From the NCBI GenBank assembly GCA_021234155.1, contig JAJEKV010000047.1, forward strand, positions 6,411,071 through 6,475,070: a DNA stretch of 64,000 nucleotides, written 5' to 3'. This document shows positions 1 through 12,293 of this stretch, one piece after another. The DNA is from Isoetes taiwanensis. Taxonomy: Eukaryota > Streptophyta > Lycopodiopsida > Isoetales > Isoetaceae. Position numbers and translations under genes: made by a program. Under the pieces are notes generated by a model. That model searched no databases. It worked only from the letters and a program-made list of their open reading frames with translations, and was not told the DNA's origin. Position 1 is the first letter of the stretch, and each line of letters opens with the position of its first letter.

Positions 1-1142
1 ATTTTCTTGCATCCCTCTTCATCAACCACACTTTTGCGAGGCATACTCTTAGCATGATAGTTAACAAACTTCTCAAATAAATTCTGAGCTGCAAGCACCC
101 TGGGGATTGTCCTTGCCTTTCCGCGATTACCATGCCAACCTATTTGAGCCCCCCTCTTTTGGTTCGCCTTAATCTCCACCATGTAGAGACTGATATATCT
201 AGTATGGTTATCACTGAACTGTTGCATATCTATTTTCCACCAATAGGAAATCCGTTGTTCTTGACATCAGGCGATGGCTCAAATGCATGTTCTATGATAT
301 TGTAAATATAAGTTTTTCTAGCGTCATGAGTTTTCTCCTTGTAGATTGATCTGGCTCACAAGTTCTTTCACTCTGAATCTATCAAAGCAGTTGTTGGGGC
401 AGCCACAATCCCCCCCTCTGATGGCTTGCATGGTCTCTTCACTGCAGTTGTTAGTATCTTTCACAATTTGAACATTTTCCTTCCTCTTCAAGAAGTTGTA
501 GGCCCTTCTTTCTGGTATGGATACATCCAAAGGAGGTATGAAAGGAATGTTATTTTCATCCACCACCACATTATTTTCTCCAACACGCTCAGTTCTTTGA
601 AGCAATCCTTTTCCTATTATTTCAATGGAGTCCACTGACCAGAGCAACAAGGCTGGCAACTCTAAACCATTGTTGATATTATTGCAAGTATAGCAGCGTT
701 TGTCCTTCAGCTCAACACTGAAGTTATGAAGCTGTATTGAAGAAATGGAGACTCCCACAAAGTCATCACCAATAGCCTGTCCATTATAATAGTGCATAGG
801 ATCCCATAGTATAAGCACACCTTCACCAACAATTCCTCTATTGCACTGATGATGCAAATTCACTTTCTCCTCCTTCCATGTTAATCTGGAAACTACTATT
901 CTTCTTTCCTCATTAGCACGAGCTAGGTTTTTAATATTTTCTGCATTTGCTTCAGGTGGCTGCTCATTCTTATTTGCATTAATCTCTTCCACATCCATGT
1001 AATCAACATCATTCTTCTCTGCTCGAGGTTCTTGGTCACAGGGTTCCCTAGCACTAGCTTCATGAGAACTCTGAAAATTAGAAGAAAGGTTTAGGAAAAT
1101 ATAGTATAGTATACAATAACAATAAATGAAATATTTATACAA
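1..1142 (-). pseudogene. Transposase-like repeat family, copy 1 (partial at left edge)
   Basis: The minus strand reads as a multi-domain protein of a repetitive family that I associate with DUF7869-type, transposon-derived proteins. The longest open stretch, 324-1142, has a CYTCNN motif, the block IPFIPPLDVSIPERRAYNFL and a cysteine cluster (GDCGCPNNCFDRF). Coding similarity continues past its stop to position 1 in shifted frames: HDARKTYIYNIIEHAFE near 270-320, then KARTIPRVLAAQNLFEKFVNY near 40-130. At least two frameshifts, one at a run of G near 155-160, and an in-frame TAG near 240 break it. A second copy lies at 17690-19212 and lacks the 104-416 segment. The family name is from memory and the motif order is what the sequence shows. 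The gene runs off the left edge. Confidence 0.6.
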
Positions 1143-2607
1143 TGCTTATACCGCGCTACGTGCGACAGTGCACGCGACACATATGGACCATAATTATGTA
1201 AAATACATAAGAAAGGTATATTAATTTACCAAATACAGATATGTCGTGCTGGGTCCGACTCATACAAACGTATCCAATATTTCTGTTTGTGACATACCAG
1301 GTCGAGACACGTCAGCACATATCCCATTTCGTAGCACATTTCCAATTTTGTATTTGCTGAATCAGTACAAATATCATTTCGCCATTCCAATCGCTGCAAT
1401 TTTTTTTTTTTTTTTTTTTTTTTGCTCAATAGGTTACCAAACTGGTTTGGTGCATGTCAATGCCCAATAGAGTTCATGTGTACGAGCAAGGCTTGGCCTT
1501 GAGCTTCACCAAAGCTCAGGACAGGGCACTTCACAGACATATCCCGAAAGCCACACTATTCAGGGATTTCCACAGATTGGTGAACAAGTTCGACCATCTC
1601 CTCCCTATTTCTGAGGAGAGAGATGGATGTGAAAGTGTAGTGCAGCAAGTAGAGGCTTAAAAGAAGCCGAGTTCAATGCCCAGATAGCAAAAGTAGTCCT
1701 CCATGCAGCTGTATCTATTGGCATTCCATTTGTTATAAGCCATTCCTTAGTCCTAGAAGCTGGACAAAGAAATTTGTTAGAGAGTCTAAGGACCTACCAT
1801 ACAGGAATGCTGGAGGCCAAGCCAAAGGGCTAAGATGAGGGAGCAAATGAAAGATCACATGACATGCCAACTATCATGTAGATCCACTTATTAAAATGAT
1901 CTGCCTGCTAATGATGACAATATAAATTTTTTGGAATAAAAACTATTTTACTTTCACAATTTGTCAATTGTGGTTAGGTTATTTCTGTTTTTTTTGGGTT
2001 GCCCCTAAGGGGGCAAACCCTCGCTTATATGGGGTTTGCGGCATATCCTAGGTATATGCTGGAATATACCTAGGATATGCTGATGACTGCTCAAAACCCA
2101 TTATTCCCTGTAAACTGGCGGTTTCGTGCATTGTGGATAGCGGACACCCCTCGCTGCGGCACCGCCTGCCAGTTTTCCGCCAGAAACCCTCTCCTACCTG
2201 TGGGTTCTTTAGCACATATCCTAGCCCTCCTCGAACAGTATAGCCTTATGTTTCTCACATCTTTTCTTTACACTCAATACTTCCATCCTTAGTATTGCCG
2301 ATTATTTGTCTCCCTTTAGAGCAGATCAAGTAATAAGATCAGTTTACACGTCTTGCAGGGTAAATTTTAAGGGCCCTAAATGTTTTTCTATTTAAATTAA
2401 TGTTGGCTAAACCTTAGAAAATAAAAGTTCATACATTTTTATTAGGCGAAATTTGATAAAATAAAACCCTTTAGGTATCTTCCCACTTGGCTAACATGTA
2501 AAATTTATATGATGTGAAATTCTTATATTGGCGAATTTTTCTCGATTGGTGGCTAAAGTGCAACTATTTAACTTCAAATTCTGAGCTCTCCTTATCACAT
2601 GAATATG
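1143..2607. other. Intergenic, no gene seen
   Basis: No recognisable gene. It contains a run of 24 T at 1400-1423, which could be the tail of a minus-strand retroposon, though nothing recognisable follows it. A short ORF at 1454-1660 has no motif. Near 1999-2040 there is a small G/C-run dyad (CCCCTAAGGGGG). Confidence 0.5.
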
Positions 2608-2755
2608 TAGCACAATAACAGGGGGTTACTTTTAGATTTTTATACGCTTTTTCACATGGTTTTTCTATGATTTCGTTGTTGTATTCGTTGAGGTGTACTA
2701 AATAGTATTTCTAGAGTGCACCATTTATGGGCCGTTGATTTTCGTTGATGGGAAC
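2608..2755 (+). repeat. Dispersed repeat, inverted copy at 22941-23080
   Basis: Starts around AACAGGGGGTTAC and ends around GCCGTTGATTTTCGTTGATG. The reverse complement of almost the whole block occurs at 22941-23080 with scattered substitutions. The AACAGGGGG end also recurs alone near 3437-3446. It is noncoding and probably belongs to a short interspersed element family. Its borders are approximate. Confidence 0.65.
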
Positions 2756-2782
2756 AATCCGAGGGTTGTTGTCTTTCTCTGC

Positions 2783-2905
2783 ATGTGTTTGTGCGTGCAT
2801 GTGCACATGCATGTGCATGTGTGTGCATGTGCATGTGCAAGTGCAAGTGCAAGTGCATGTGCATGTGTGCATGTATGTGCATGTGTGCATATGCACGTGT
2901 ACTTG
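2783..2905. repeat. TGCATG/TGTGCA microsatellite
   Basis: Imperfect hexamer tract built from GTGCAT, GTGCAA and TGTGCA units. It produces long His/Thr/Cys-rich shadow frames on both strands that are not genes. Confidence 0.9.
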
Positions 2906-3585
2906 CCCTCTTGGATTCTTATTGCTGGAGTGAATTTTACTACCACGAGATGGATTTTTTGCTCACACTTACAAAGGTATTTGTTTTTTAATGTTTCTTC
3001 AGTTAGCATAATGTTTTTTTTTACAAGGTATTGGTTTCCTGATTCTACAATGTAGTGCTGCAAAACCCCCTTTTGTTTCCTTCCTAAGATTTGCTGCAGA
3101 TTCAAGTTTAGGCCCTCTGTTTGCTTCCAACTCTTGGATATTCCTGGCTGCCGGATTGTTCATAGTAGCCAGCCTTTAGCTTCAATCAACAAATGGATTC
3201 TTATGCACACAACATGCGGATTATTCCACGCCCTTTTCCATGTCACGTAGATCAGTCAAGCAGTGGCCACAAGAATGCATTTATATTGTAGGTTTGGAAC
3301 TTTAATCAAACCGTAAGGTGAATCATGCATTACCTTTAAGCTAGAGATGGAGCATCCAAAATCATATGGATTGATAAACAATGGTGTCATTGTGAAAGAG
3401 AAATAGTTGTAGCGGAAGTAACAATATGTAGCATAATAACAGGGGGTTTTGTTTGTGTTGCAAACTTTACGACTTCCAGAATAAGGGATCAATCTGCTCT
3501 ATCTTTATGGTAAATTTTACGCTACAGGTGATGAAAGCCTCAAATGAATTCTAGTTTTGTTCTGGTTTGAATTCTAAAGTTTTTG

Positions 3586-4063
3586 TCACACCGGGGGGGG
3601 ACGTCCCTAAGGCCCCGAAGGGGCCAAAAAAAATTTTTTGCAACACAAACCATTAACATCCAACATATAAAAATTAAATCCCCCAACACATAACAACCAA
3701 CACATAACAACCATTGACATTAACAATCAACACATAACTACCATTGACATTAATTAACACAACCATTGGGTCCAACACATTTAAATTAAAATCCCCCTTA
3801 AACCCCCTTTGGTTTGGGTGCATGGGGGTGATGTAGGGCAGCGAGAGCCTTCATAATTGTATTTTGCACGTACGAAATCAACACCATATAGTATTCTGCT
3901 TGAAATCTTATAGTATTTTGCGAATCTTGTTATACAGTATAGCAAATTTTGTACTTGCATACCCCACAAACGAGGAACTTTATGTACGGTATAGATTAAG
4001 GAATAAGGGGCGAATATGCCTATCCAACAGCTCTCGTTGCCCGGAGTCACCCCCCGTGTGACT
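3586..4063. mobile_element. MITE-like inverted-repeat element, copy 1
   Basis: The left end TCACACCGGGGGG and the right end, whose reverse complement reads TCACACGGGGGG, are imperfect terminal inverted repeats. A second inverted pair lies inside: GGGCAGCGAGAGCC near 3836-3851 and CAGCTCTCGTTGCCC near 4028-4042. The same composite arrangement occurs in reverse orientation at 19892-20302. It has no coding capacity, so it is a non-autonomous element, possibly one nested in another. No target-site duplication could be fixed. Confidence 0.6.
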
Positions 4064-4624
4064 ACTGATTCAATATGCTTCCATTACAAAACAATAACAA
4101 AGATTCAAAGTACAATTCGTAAGGAGCAAATAATACCATTTGAGGGAACACATATTTATGTCGGGGTCAAATGCATCTAAATGGCTAACTTATTGCATAG
4201 AGCCCTTTAAGGTTAACAATTGCAAGAATAAAACACTATTACTTAGAGCTTAAAATGCTCACTACGTAACATTCTTCATAATCTTTAATCGAAACGACTT
4301 ATACATTCAAATTCAATGTTCATCAAACCATGATTGATATAGCTAATGACGATTCATAAATTAAAGAGGTCCCTGAATGGATTCAACATGGCTATTTGAA
4401 TTGATCAGGGTGCATATAATCAGCTTCAAAGAAGGCGATTTAGTATGCCATGATGTAGCCAATCCTGGCTAAACTCTAGGTGTCCAAATTTTTTTCCCTT
4501 TTGGAATGGCTAAATTATTTTTTTCTTCAAAAAATGATCTCTATTAACTTTAGCCACAAAATTTGACTAAAGGTCTAAAAAATAGCCATTTGGCGAATTT
4601 TAGCCACTCTTTAATACCCTGCAC

Positions 4625-4842
4625 GTCTTGGGATAGAATGTTGTGTGAATGTTTGGATGGTTTTGAGTTTATTCTAGGGTGCGTAAATGAATGTAGCAGA
4701 GGATGAGAGGAAATTTTGACAGTGCAACATATTGTGAATGCTGGGGATTCCATTTCATTGTGTTTGTAAATGCGGCAGTGTGTAAATGAGAAATTGGTTT
4801 ACATGTCTTGGGATAGAATGTTGTGTGAATGTTTGGATGGTT
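4625..4842. repeat. 38-bp direct repeat, 180 bp apart
   Basis: The segment beginning GTCTTGGGATAGAATG and ending GTTTGGATGGTT occurs at 4625-4662 and again at 4805-4842, essentially identical. The sequence between is noncoding. Confidence 0.85.
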
Positions 4843-7800
4843 ATTGTTGTGTATGAAATGGTTGGATGGCTTTTGGAATAATATAGCAGGAAATGTAATC
4901 TGTGATGTGATGATGATGATGACCAACACGACTTCCCAACAAATAGGATAGGTGGGTCAACATTGCCTCACTTGTGATGTCACCAATGTTGGCGTGCCCT
5001 TATAGGCGTGAATTTAATGCTCTACTTCCCCTCTTTTTGCACCAGTAAGTACAATAAAAAGGACGAAAATGAGGAAAATAGAAAGAATAAATTTAAGTAT
5101 CCAGAACTTGTGGCTTGATTTTTAGAACTAAACACCGTTACGTTTTTGTAGCAAGGTTGGTCTATTTCCTGCAAGCAATCCACTAGAAGAAGTTAGCTTA
5201 GATGTGAATGTTTTCATTTTGAAATGCCTATTTCAGGAAAAATGCCTACTTCGGGAGGACATGGTTAGTTGCAAGGACACTCATAGACCTCCTATTGCTC
5301 TACCCCTCCACATATCTTGGATCTTACACTCTACACATACCTTAGATCAATCAAACACATAGTTTGTAAGAAGTTATATTTGCAAATGCACCCAAGGCAT
5401 TTTCCAATAGAATTTATTAAAGTGGACCATCTCAAGGCCTACTTTGGAGTTTTGTTGGTGCCGATGTTAGCTTTTGTGAGCCTGCTTGAGAGTTTTAGAA
5501 GTAATAATTCGAATAACGAAAATAGCTAGTATACTAGTCAAATATACTGGATGTTTAACAGCTAATGTTGATGGGTATCTCAACTTATGGACTGCTTACT
5601 CTTTAACTCCATTTAACCTTCCTTACTTTACATTTGACTAAGACATACATGAGGTTCCAGATCCCACAATGCATGGCCGAAATTTTAAGTGTGCACATTT
5701 TTTGTATGTCCAAGTCTTTGGCCATATCACTTTGTCCACACTTGAAGATTAACCGCAAGTCCTAGAAGATCATATAAATACGAGTGCATGTGGATTTTAG
5801 AAGAAAAGTTATGAGCAGAAGAAAGAGTGTTTATGACACGGAGTATCCATCACAACACTTCGAACATAAACAATTCCTGCAGTAAGTGACTGGATGAGCT
5901 GATTCACTTTTCTAAAACAGGGGAGACGATAAAGAAAAATGTTTGTAGCAGCCAACTATAGGGGAAATGATAAAAAAGAAATGTTCGCGGTGGCCAAAAG
6001 GCATCTCAATGTCTCCATTTCCTTCAATTTCTTTAGGATTGAAAATCTTCTTAACATTTAAAAGATCCATTCTTGCTCTAAATTTGTGTTTTTTCGATTG
6101 ATTCATCATGTCAGTTAGATGGGAACACTCACAACCCATTCAAATTCATAGAGTTGATATAATGATTTCACTTGCAAGTCTACAACACTTGAAGCATTGT
6201 ACAAACTTCAGATTAGGGAAGAATGTGTCATTGAAGTTGGAACCTTCTTCTTTGGTAGGTAAATATCCCTAGTCGAGCACACCTTCTTCTTTGATAGGTT
6301 GCTTTGCAGCCTCAAATACCTTAGAAATATACCATGGCCTCCCAGACCATTGAAATATGTTTAGAGTCGAAGGCAACCTTGTAACAAATAATAAAACGAA
6401 CAAATAAAGGAAAGCAATAACAATCATTAACCAAAAACACAAACCTAAAAATTTACGTTTTAAAAGTTCACATCCATATCTTTAGAGACTAAGACAACAT
6501 CTTTTCCAAATAAGGCTTCGCAATAATGCAGCTTATACATTCTTTATCGCTTTTTTTTCCATGTTTTGTTTGTGACCATTGATCTTCGGAATATTCCCTA
6601 TTTTATACCAGATCAAAGGCCATTAAATTTTTCATTGAGAATTTGTCTGCCACTTCCAATGGTCCAAACCAAACCAAGAAATGCATGACAAAACCTATGG
6701 TCTCACGATCGAACCAAGGCCACGGTCTCAAAACCATGGCCTGCACAACGATCTGCCACCTGCTCTTGCTCCCCACGAATCAGCCGTCTGCTCTTGCTGC
6801 CCCGAATCAGCCATCTGCTTTTCCTGCCAACGAATCCTCTGCTACTCCTCGCCCAACAGTCCAACGAATCCTCTGCTACTGCTCGCCCAGATAGGACGGA
6901 CGGAACCAAAACCCTGTCCACCAAGCACGCTCTGCCCTTGGCCGGAGGGACCCAAAAAACACACCAGAACCCAAAAAACACAGGCACACTAGATTTATTC
7001 CAGCAGAATCCAAAGCCGGATCTGCACAGCCATGTAGAACCGACAACAACAGAAGAGCTCTCCGCCCAACAGGAGTGCCCATGTGCCCATCACATACTTT
7101 TCCTTTTTATACCATGCACAGCAATGCCAAAATAATCACATCCTTCAAGCCAAAATAGGAAGATACCTTCATCTGCCTACAAGCTCCTCAAATCACTGAG
7201 AAACTACGCCTTGCATACGGTTTAGCATACAATACAAGTGCCAAATCTTGGCCCAACCAAGCCTGAAATACCGCCCCCAAATACCAAACAAAAATATTGG
7301 AAGTTTATGAGATTGCGTGATTTAAAAGGAAATATGCATTCCTACCGAAAGAATTAGATTCATCTTTACGACAATGTTACTTTTAGTTACATGTAAATCT
7401 AATAATTTCTATTTTTCAAATAGTCTTTCTTCACATTACAACAAATGCGGCACCTTCTTGTACAACACTATAATAATATTGACATGGCATTTTTAGCAAA
7501 CCTTCGGTTGAAGGTGCAACAACCAGTGCGTGCCATTTGGAGGGTTGTTATTTATGACATTCTCCTATGGGGTACGTTCTCAAATACTTGCAAAGATGGT
7601 TGTAAAAGGAGGGTGAATTTTGCTTGAGAGTGGCAGAGCTAGTGATAGAAAGGTGCAGGCTGAGGAAGAAACTAACAATAAATGTTCCATCATGACTCTC
7701 ACTATTAGGAGTTGATGGAGCTGGTATTTCTAACTGCTAAGTTGTACTCTAGCTAGTGCACCAAACTCATGGAAATTCATGTCACTCTGAACCTAAACAT

Positions 7801-8995
7801 AATAGTTTTGTGAATCTAAACATAATAGTTTTATTTGTACAATGAAAGAAGTTCTGTGCAAGAATGTTGACTGGGAACTTTGTCCCCTCTAACTAATTTA
7901 AGTTCCAGCATGGGAAGAATGTACCCAGAATGCGAAATTTTTTAGTCATTTATAAATTCTGCCTCTCATTGTACAGTTCGAGCATGTGAACAGGTGAGCA
8001 TGATGGAGAGCCACTTATTGATCCTTCCTTCCCACCCTTCTACCATCAGTTCTGTTATAAGCATTGAAGGCCTTCGCCTTAATCATTGCGCACTTATTGT
8101 CTTGAAAGTAATACCATGATACATGCTTATGCAAGTAATCAATTTGATATGAAAGGAAGTAGATCAATGAGGCACAAAGCACACGGAGCTCCAACAGGCA
8201 CAGAAGCAATCTAACCCTGCAAAAAAAAGATTTCCAACAAAGACAAGAACATCAAAAGTATACTGCCCAACATACACATACTTCCAGGCACCATAACATT
8301 CAATCTTCCCGTTTGTCATAATACTTGTAAATATTTATCTATCATATAAGAGAACGAGGTGGGACTATAAGAGACCACTCGTTTGTCAATTCTTCCCATT
8401 TTTTGGCATATTTGGAGTGGGGCTTCCGTAATTCAGCCAAAGCAGACAAATTTGACTTGGAACTAATTGCAGAGGCTGTCCAACTAGCTGTGGGTATGAC
8501 GGACCACGTCATTTACTTGAGATCTTTATTCCGTCAATTGGCAACTAAAAATGAACAATGTATTGAGAATACCAACCTGCAATAGCAGTGAAAATTCAAG
8601 ATATATTTATTAGCTCGTGAACCTGCAATATCTGGTCCTGCAGGTACTGAAATTTGGATGCTTGACTTGTAACAAATACAAAGATTTGGTTACTATAGTA
8701 AACAGATACAAATTTTGATGTGTTTAAAAAATCATATTTACAACAAGAATCAGAGATTCAAACTAAATCACTTAATATGAACTCTATACCGTATTCGGCT
8801 TGCAAAATTGCCAAGTAATACCCAGCTTTTCTGGATAACAAAAATGGTGAATGGTATATGTTCTCATGCTTGGTATCTTAACTGAAGCATGACTTAATCA
8901 ATCATGGAAGGGAAAGAATGTAGGTTGTCATAAGGATCCCATCTTTTGCCTGTATAGTTACCTATAATTTAACCAGAGTAGCTTATGAATAAAGG
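4843..8995. other. Intergenic, no gene supported
   Basis: About 4 kb of AT-rich DNA without a supported gene. A short C-rich stretch at 6768-6895 repeats the theme ACGAATC...TCTGCTCTTGCT several times and creates Ser/Ala/Pro-rich shadow frames. Short ORFs at 5912-6139 (minus) and 8015-8209 (minus) have no motif I recognise. Confidence 0.45.
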
Positions 8996-11076
8996 TTAGG
9001 GGGCTGAGAGACGCTGGCGGTGGAGGTTCTTATTCCTTTTCACTTCCATGCGCCGCCTTCTCGCTTCGGCTGCTGCTGCCACAACCATTACATCCTTCCT
9101 GTATGTTCTGTACGAATGCAATGCCATATGGTTTTCACAGCCTTTTCTTGATAAAAAAGGATTTACTGTCTCATGACACAATGGAGTTGCGGAAGGAGGG
9201 GAAAAGCAGGCGCGGTTAGGTTCAGCCTTTATAGGAGATGGAGCTCGTGCCCCTACATCTACACGGCACTCCTTATCCTCCACTTTGAGTTTGGAATGCT
9301 TTAAAGGTGGTAAGCATGAGCCAAATATGGCTTCCCTGGCAGTATGATTGTTATCTATCTGGGATAGGATGGGAGTGGATTGATCCTGCTCAAGTTTAAC
9401 AATATTAGTTCTTCCATTCAGGTGACCATAATTGCATGGCAAAACCTGCATTTGACCACCTCCATTTAACCATATTTTGAATGCTACACCGCTTTCAAAT
9501 CCTGTAGCCATGCCTGCAGGATCAGTTGCTTCAATCCCTTCCTCCCTGCCTGCTGTAGCTTGTGCCAAAGGCAATGCCCAAGAGAGTGGTGGTATGAATG
9601 GGGTAGCTGACGTAGAACGATGAACCCGATGTGCAATATTTGGGTCCAAACCTTTCACGAGCTGCAAAAGGAGAGCAATAAATAAATGTAAAGTTCCTAA
9701 CACCAATTACCTATTTATTCATCACAGAGAGATGTCACACCTGTTGCTTGAGGTAGAAACTGCTCTCTTTTAAGGAAACACAATCCTTTTTTATCTGATC
9801 AATTTCCTGCTACAGGAAAAGATATTAATGAATTGACACCAAAAAGTAAACTGCAGACAATTTTAACAGTGAGCTAACCAAATATGAAACCTCTTTAATG
9901 CCCTGATTTAATAACTCAAGCTCGTTTGCCTTCCTACTGAGATCTTCACACATCACCTGCAATTGGACAAGTTAAGTCTCACCTTCCAGACACATCTTTA
10001 TGTAAAAAAATATTTTCCAGAAATTTTTACCTGTTTTCTGCGTATTGTTTGCCGAGCAGATTCACGGTTTGCTTGTATTCGCCTTACGCGACGTGCTTCC
10101 TTCTCAGCCTGGAAATATATGCTGATAGCATTATATACAGTTCCTCCATGAAGAGCAGCTTTTTTACTTTTTGAAATTAAAAAGGTCAACGTAGAAAAAA
10201 AAAAAGGGCCTCAAAAAGATGTCTGTACCTCGCTGGTCGGAATTTTAGACTTCCCCCCTCGTCGACGGGCAGACTTATGGTGGGTTAGACCATCGTTAGA
10301 GGAAGAAGTGAACCTCAGTTCTTTAGGTAAAGATGCTGGCAATCTCATCTCCATAACTTGCTGTTCAATAAATATTTCCCCTTTGCTTAACTTTCCTTGT
10401 CCCTTATCCTGACAGTTATCCTATATCACATAATTGACATTTAGTTAATATCAAGAAGAATGTCAGAAACGTTTCCAGAGATAATAGTTACCTTAACGGT
10501 ACAAGCTGGCTTTTGTTCATCCAAATTAGGTCCTAAGTTGAAAGCAGGTTGCACATTTTCAAGTTTGACCAACGCTTTCACATAGTTTGGCGGATACTTT
10601 AAAGGAGGCAATGGAGTACTAGGACTTTCAGCTCGAGAATCTGGCCCAAGAGAGTCTTTGCTGGAGTCATATGGAATCGACGTTTGATGATCATCTACAT
10701 CAGCATCATTGTCATTGCCTGCAAAAATACCTTCTTCTACAACCTCCTTAACATTATAATCCAACGATGGCACATCAAGTCCAGCAGAACCTAAGAGACC
10801 ATTCTTCACATTTACACATTCTGGCTTCCAGCAACTTCTTGACCTCCTCTTTCTGCCTCCCCACTGAATAGTGCTTTCAATAATGTCGTTATTCAAACTG
10901 ATATCGCCTGCATTCACACTATCTGCAATGGGTACAGATAATGATGTACTAGCATTGTACCTCAGTTCCACAAGTGCATGAGCAGCATCTAGCTCTTCCA
11001 TCATATAACACTTTCCATAGCATTCTATTTTGATGCTAGATGCCCTCTTACCTAGTACCCTGGTTGATTCCATCAT
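8996..11076 (-). CDS. bZIP transcription factor, six coding exons
   Basis: Nuclear DNA-binding regulator that should act as a dimer. Coding exons on the minus strand are 11076-10492, 10420-10229, 10108-10031, 9956-9891, 9806-9741 and 9661-8996, all phase 0 with GT-AG borders, giving about 550 aa. The N-terminal part is acidic and ends near PPLKYPPNYVKALVK. The basic region RRIQANRESARQTIRRKQ, with the N-x7-R signature, fills exon 3. Exons 4 and 5 carry heptad positions of the zipper. The C-terminal tail ends in an AAAAEARRRRMEVKRNKN block. I recall that tail, plus an ANRESARQTIRR basic region, from Arabidopsis At1g19490 (bZIP62, group J), so this is probably that type. The start is the first ATG after an in-frame TGA. 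A splice acceptor near 11130 suggests a 5'UTR intron. No break was seen. Confidence 0.88.
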
Positions 11077-12136
11077 GTTACGAGGTAATGCTCATAGCTG
11101 GTATCCAGATAGTCTTTTGAAGTGATGCCCCTGCAAAAAGGTTTGAGTAATCAGCATATTCCAAGAATTTGACATAGAGAAGAACGTGCCACTAGCAAAC
11201 TCGTCCAAAGGACTAGGTGTCATAAGCGGGATATATGCATATACATATAGAAGAAACAAAGATGTATCTTAGGATTCACAGATTACATATGGACAATGCA
11301 AATGTCTATATCATGGAGGAATAATGAAAGCAGAAAAAGGCACAATGAACATAGAGAAAAACTTGCCTTTGCTGATAGAACGTACAATTAGATAACATTA
11401 ACCTCTAGTTCAATATGACAGAAAGTTCATGAAATACACAAATTGCAAGCACAATTCAACAAACTACTGCTTCTACTCACCAGATACGGCACCAAAAAGC
11501 TGTTGTCTTCAACGCTACACAAGATACGGAAGAGACGAAACCTTTAGCTGCGGCTTCTTCAGAAGCATAACGTAGAACAGAACAATGGAAAACTGGAGTG
11601 CCAAGGACCCCCTCAAGTTATTGTCAGCAATAGATCCGACATAAACTATAGGTCACATACTCCATTCCAGCCACAAAATCCCAATATCGGAGCTTTGCGG
11701 AAAAACAAATTAATGGGTCAGCTAACAAAACGATTACATCGCTGCAACAAGCAGCCGAAAAGGAAACAGCAAAATCGGCGGGTCTCGAAGAGCAGAAGGC
11801 AAGCAAATACTTGCCGCAGCAAATTAGCAAAGTCTGCAACAACGGAAGATGGAACAACAACCTCAAACTCGGGGTCGCCGGAGTAAGCTGCCAGCTCCGG
11901 CTATGGCAATACAGCAAACGAACAAAAAAAACACAAAAGCCCTCGGGCAGGCGGGCAGGGGGCAGGTCCAAAAAGGCGACGTGGGTCAAAGCTGGAGCTT
12001 GGTCGGCTCGTGGATATGGGCGGGCAGGCTGCCCAGGAGCCGGCGGGAGAGCACGCACTGTTGGGGCAGATCTGGGCCGTCTGCTGTGTCCGGTAGACGG
12101 CGGCGATTGGGCTCAGCCGCCAGAGTGAGGAGGCAC
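11077..12136 (-). promoter_or_regulatory. Probable 5'UTR/promoter region of the bZIP gene
   Basis: On the minus strand TTTTTGCAG at about 11130 looks like the acceptor of a leader intron. Sequence from about 11480 to 12130 is much richer in G+C than its surroundings and contains overlapping long frames on both strands with no motif. These frames read as GC-rich leader or promoter sequence rather than genes. The exact transcription start is unknown. Confidence 0.4.
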
Positions 12137-12293
12137 ACGTGGCGCGAAGGAAGCCCATAGGCCGTGGTATCGCCAGCATGGCACAATAAAATGCGTTTAA
12201 ATTGCCAGCGTGGCACAAGTTCTAGATTTGACAATTGGCGAGACGAGAAGAGGCCTCCCACGTGGCATGGAAAAAAAAGCTCTCCTACGTGGC
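12137..12293. promoter_or_regulatory. Three ACGTGGC (ABRE/G-box core) motifs
   Basis: ACGTGGC occurs at 12137-12143, 12260-12266 and 12287-12293, within 160 bp. ACGTGGC is the classical ABA-response/G-box core bound by plant bZIP dimers. The cluster sits about 1.1-1.2 kb upstream of the bZIP start codon, so control by bZIP factors, including self-control, is possible but not shown. Confidence 0.5.

Noticed and set aside
2652-3105. Long His/Thr/Cys/Ala-rich ORFs on both strands
   Set aside because: They are translations of the TGCATG microsatellite in several frames.
6643-7135. Pro/Ser/Ala-rich ORFs near 6.6-7.1 kb
   Set aside because: Several frames are open at once over a C-rich short repeat, with no motif.
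11624-12261. Overlapping long ORFs on both strands
   Set aside because: GC-rich leader/promoter sequence keeps all frames open; no motif or conserved domain seen in any frame.
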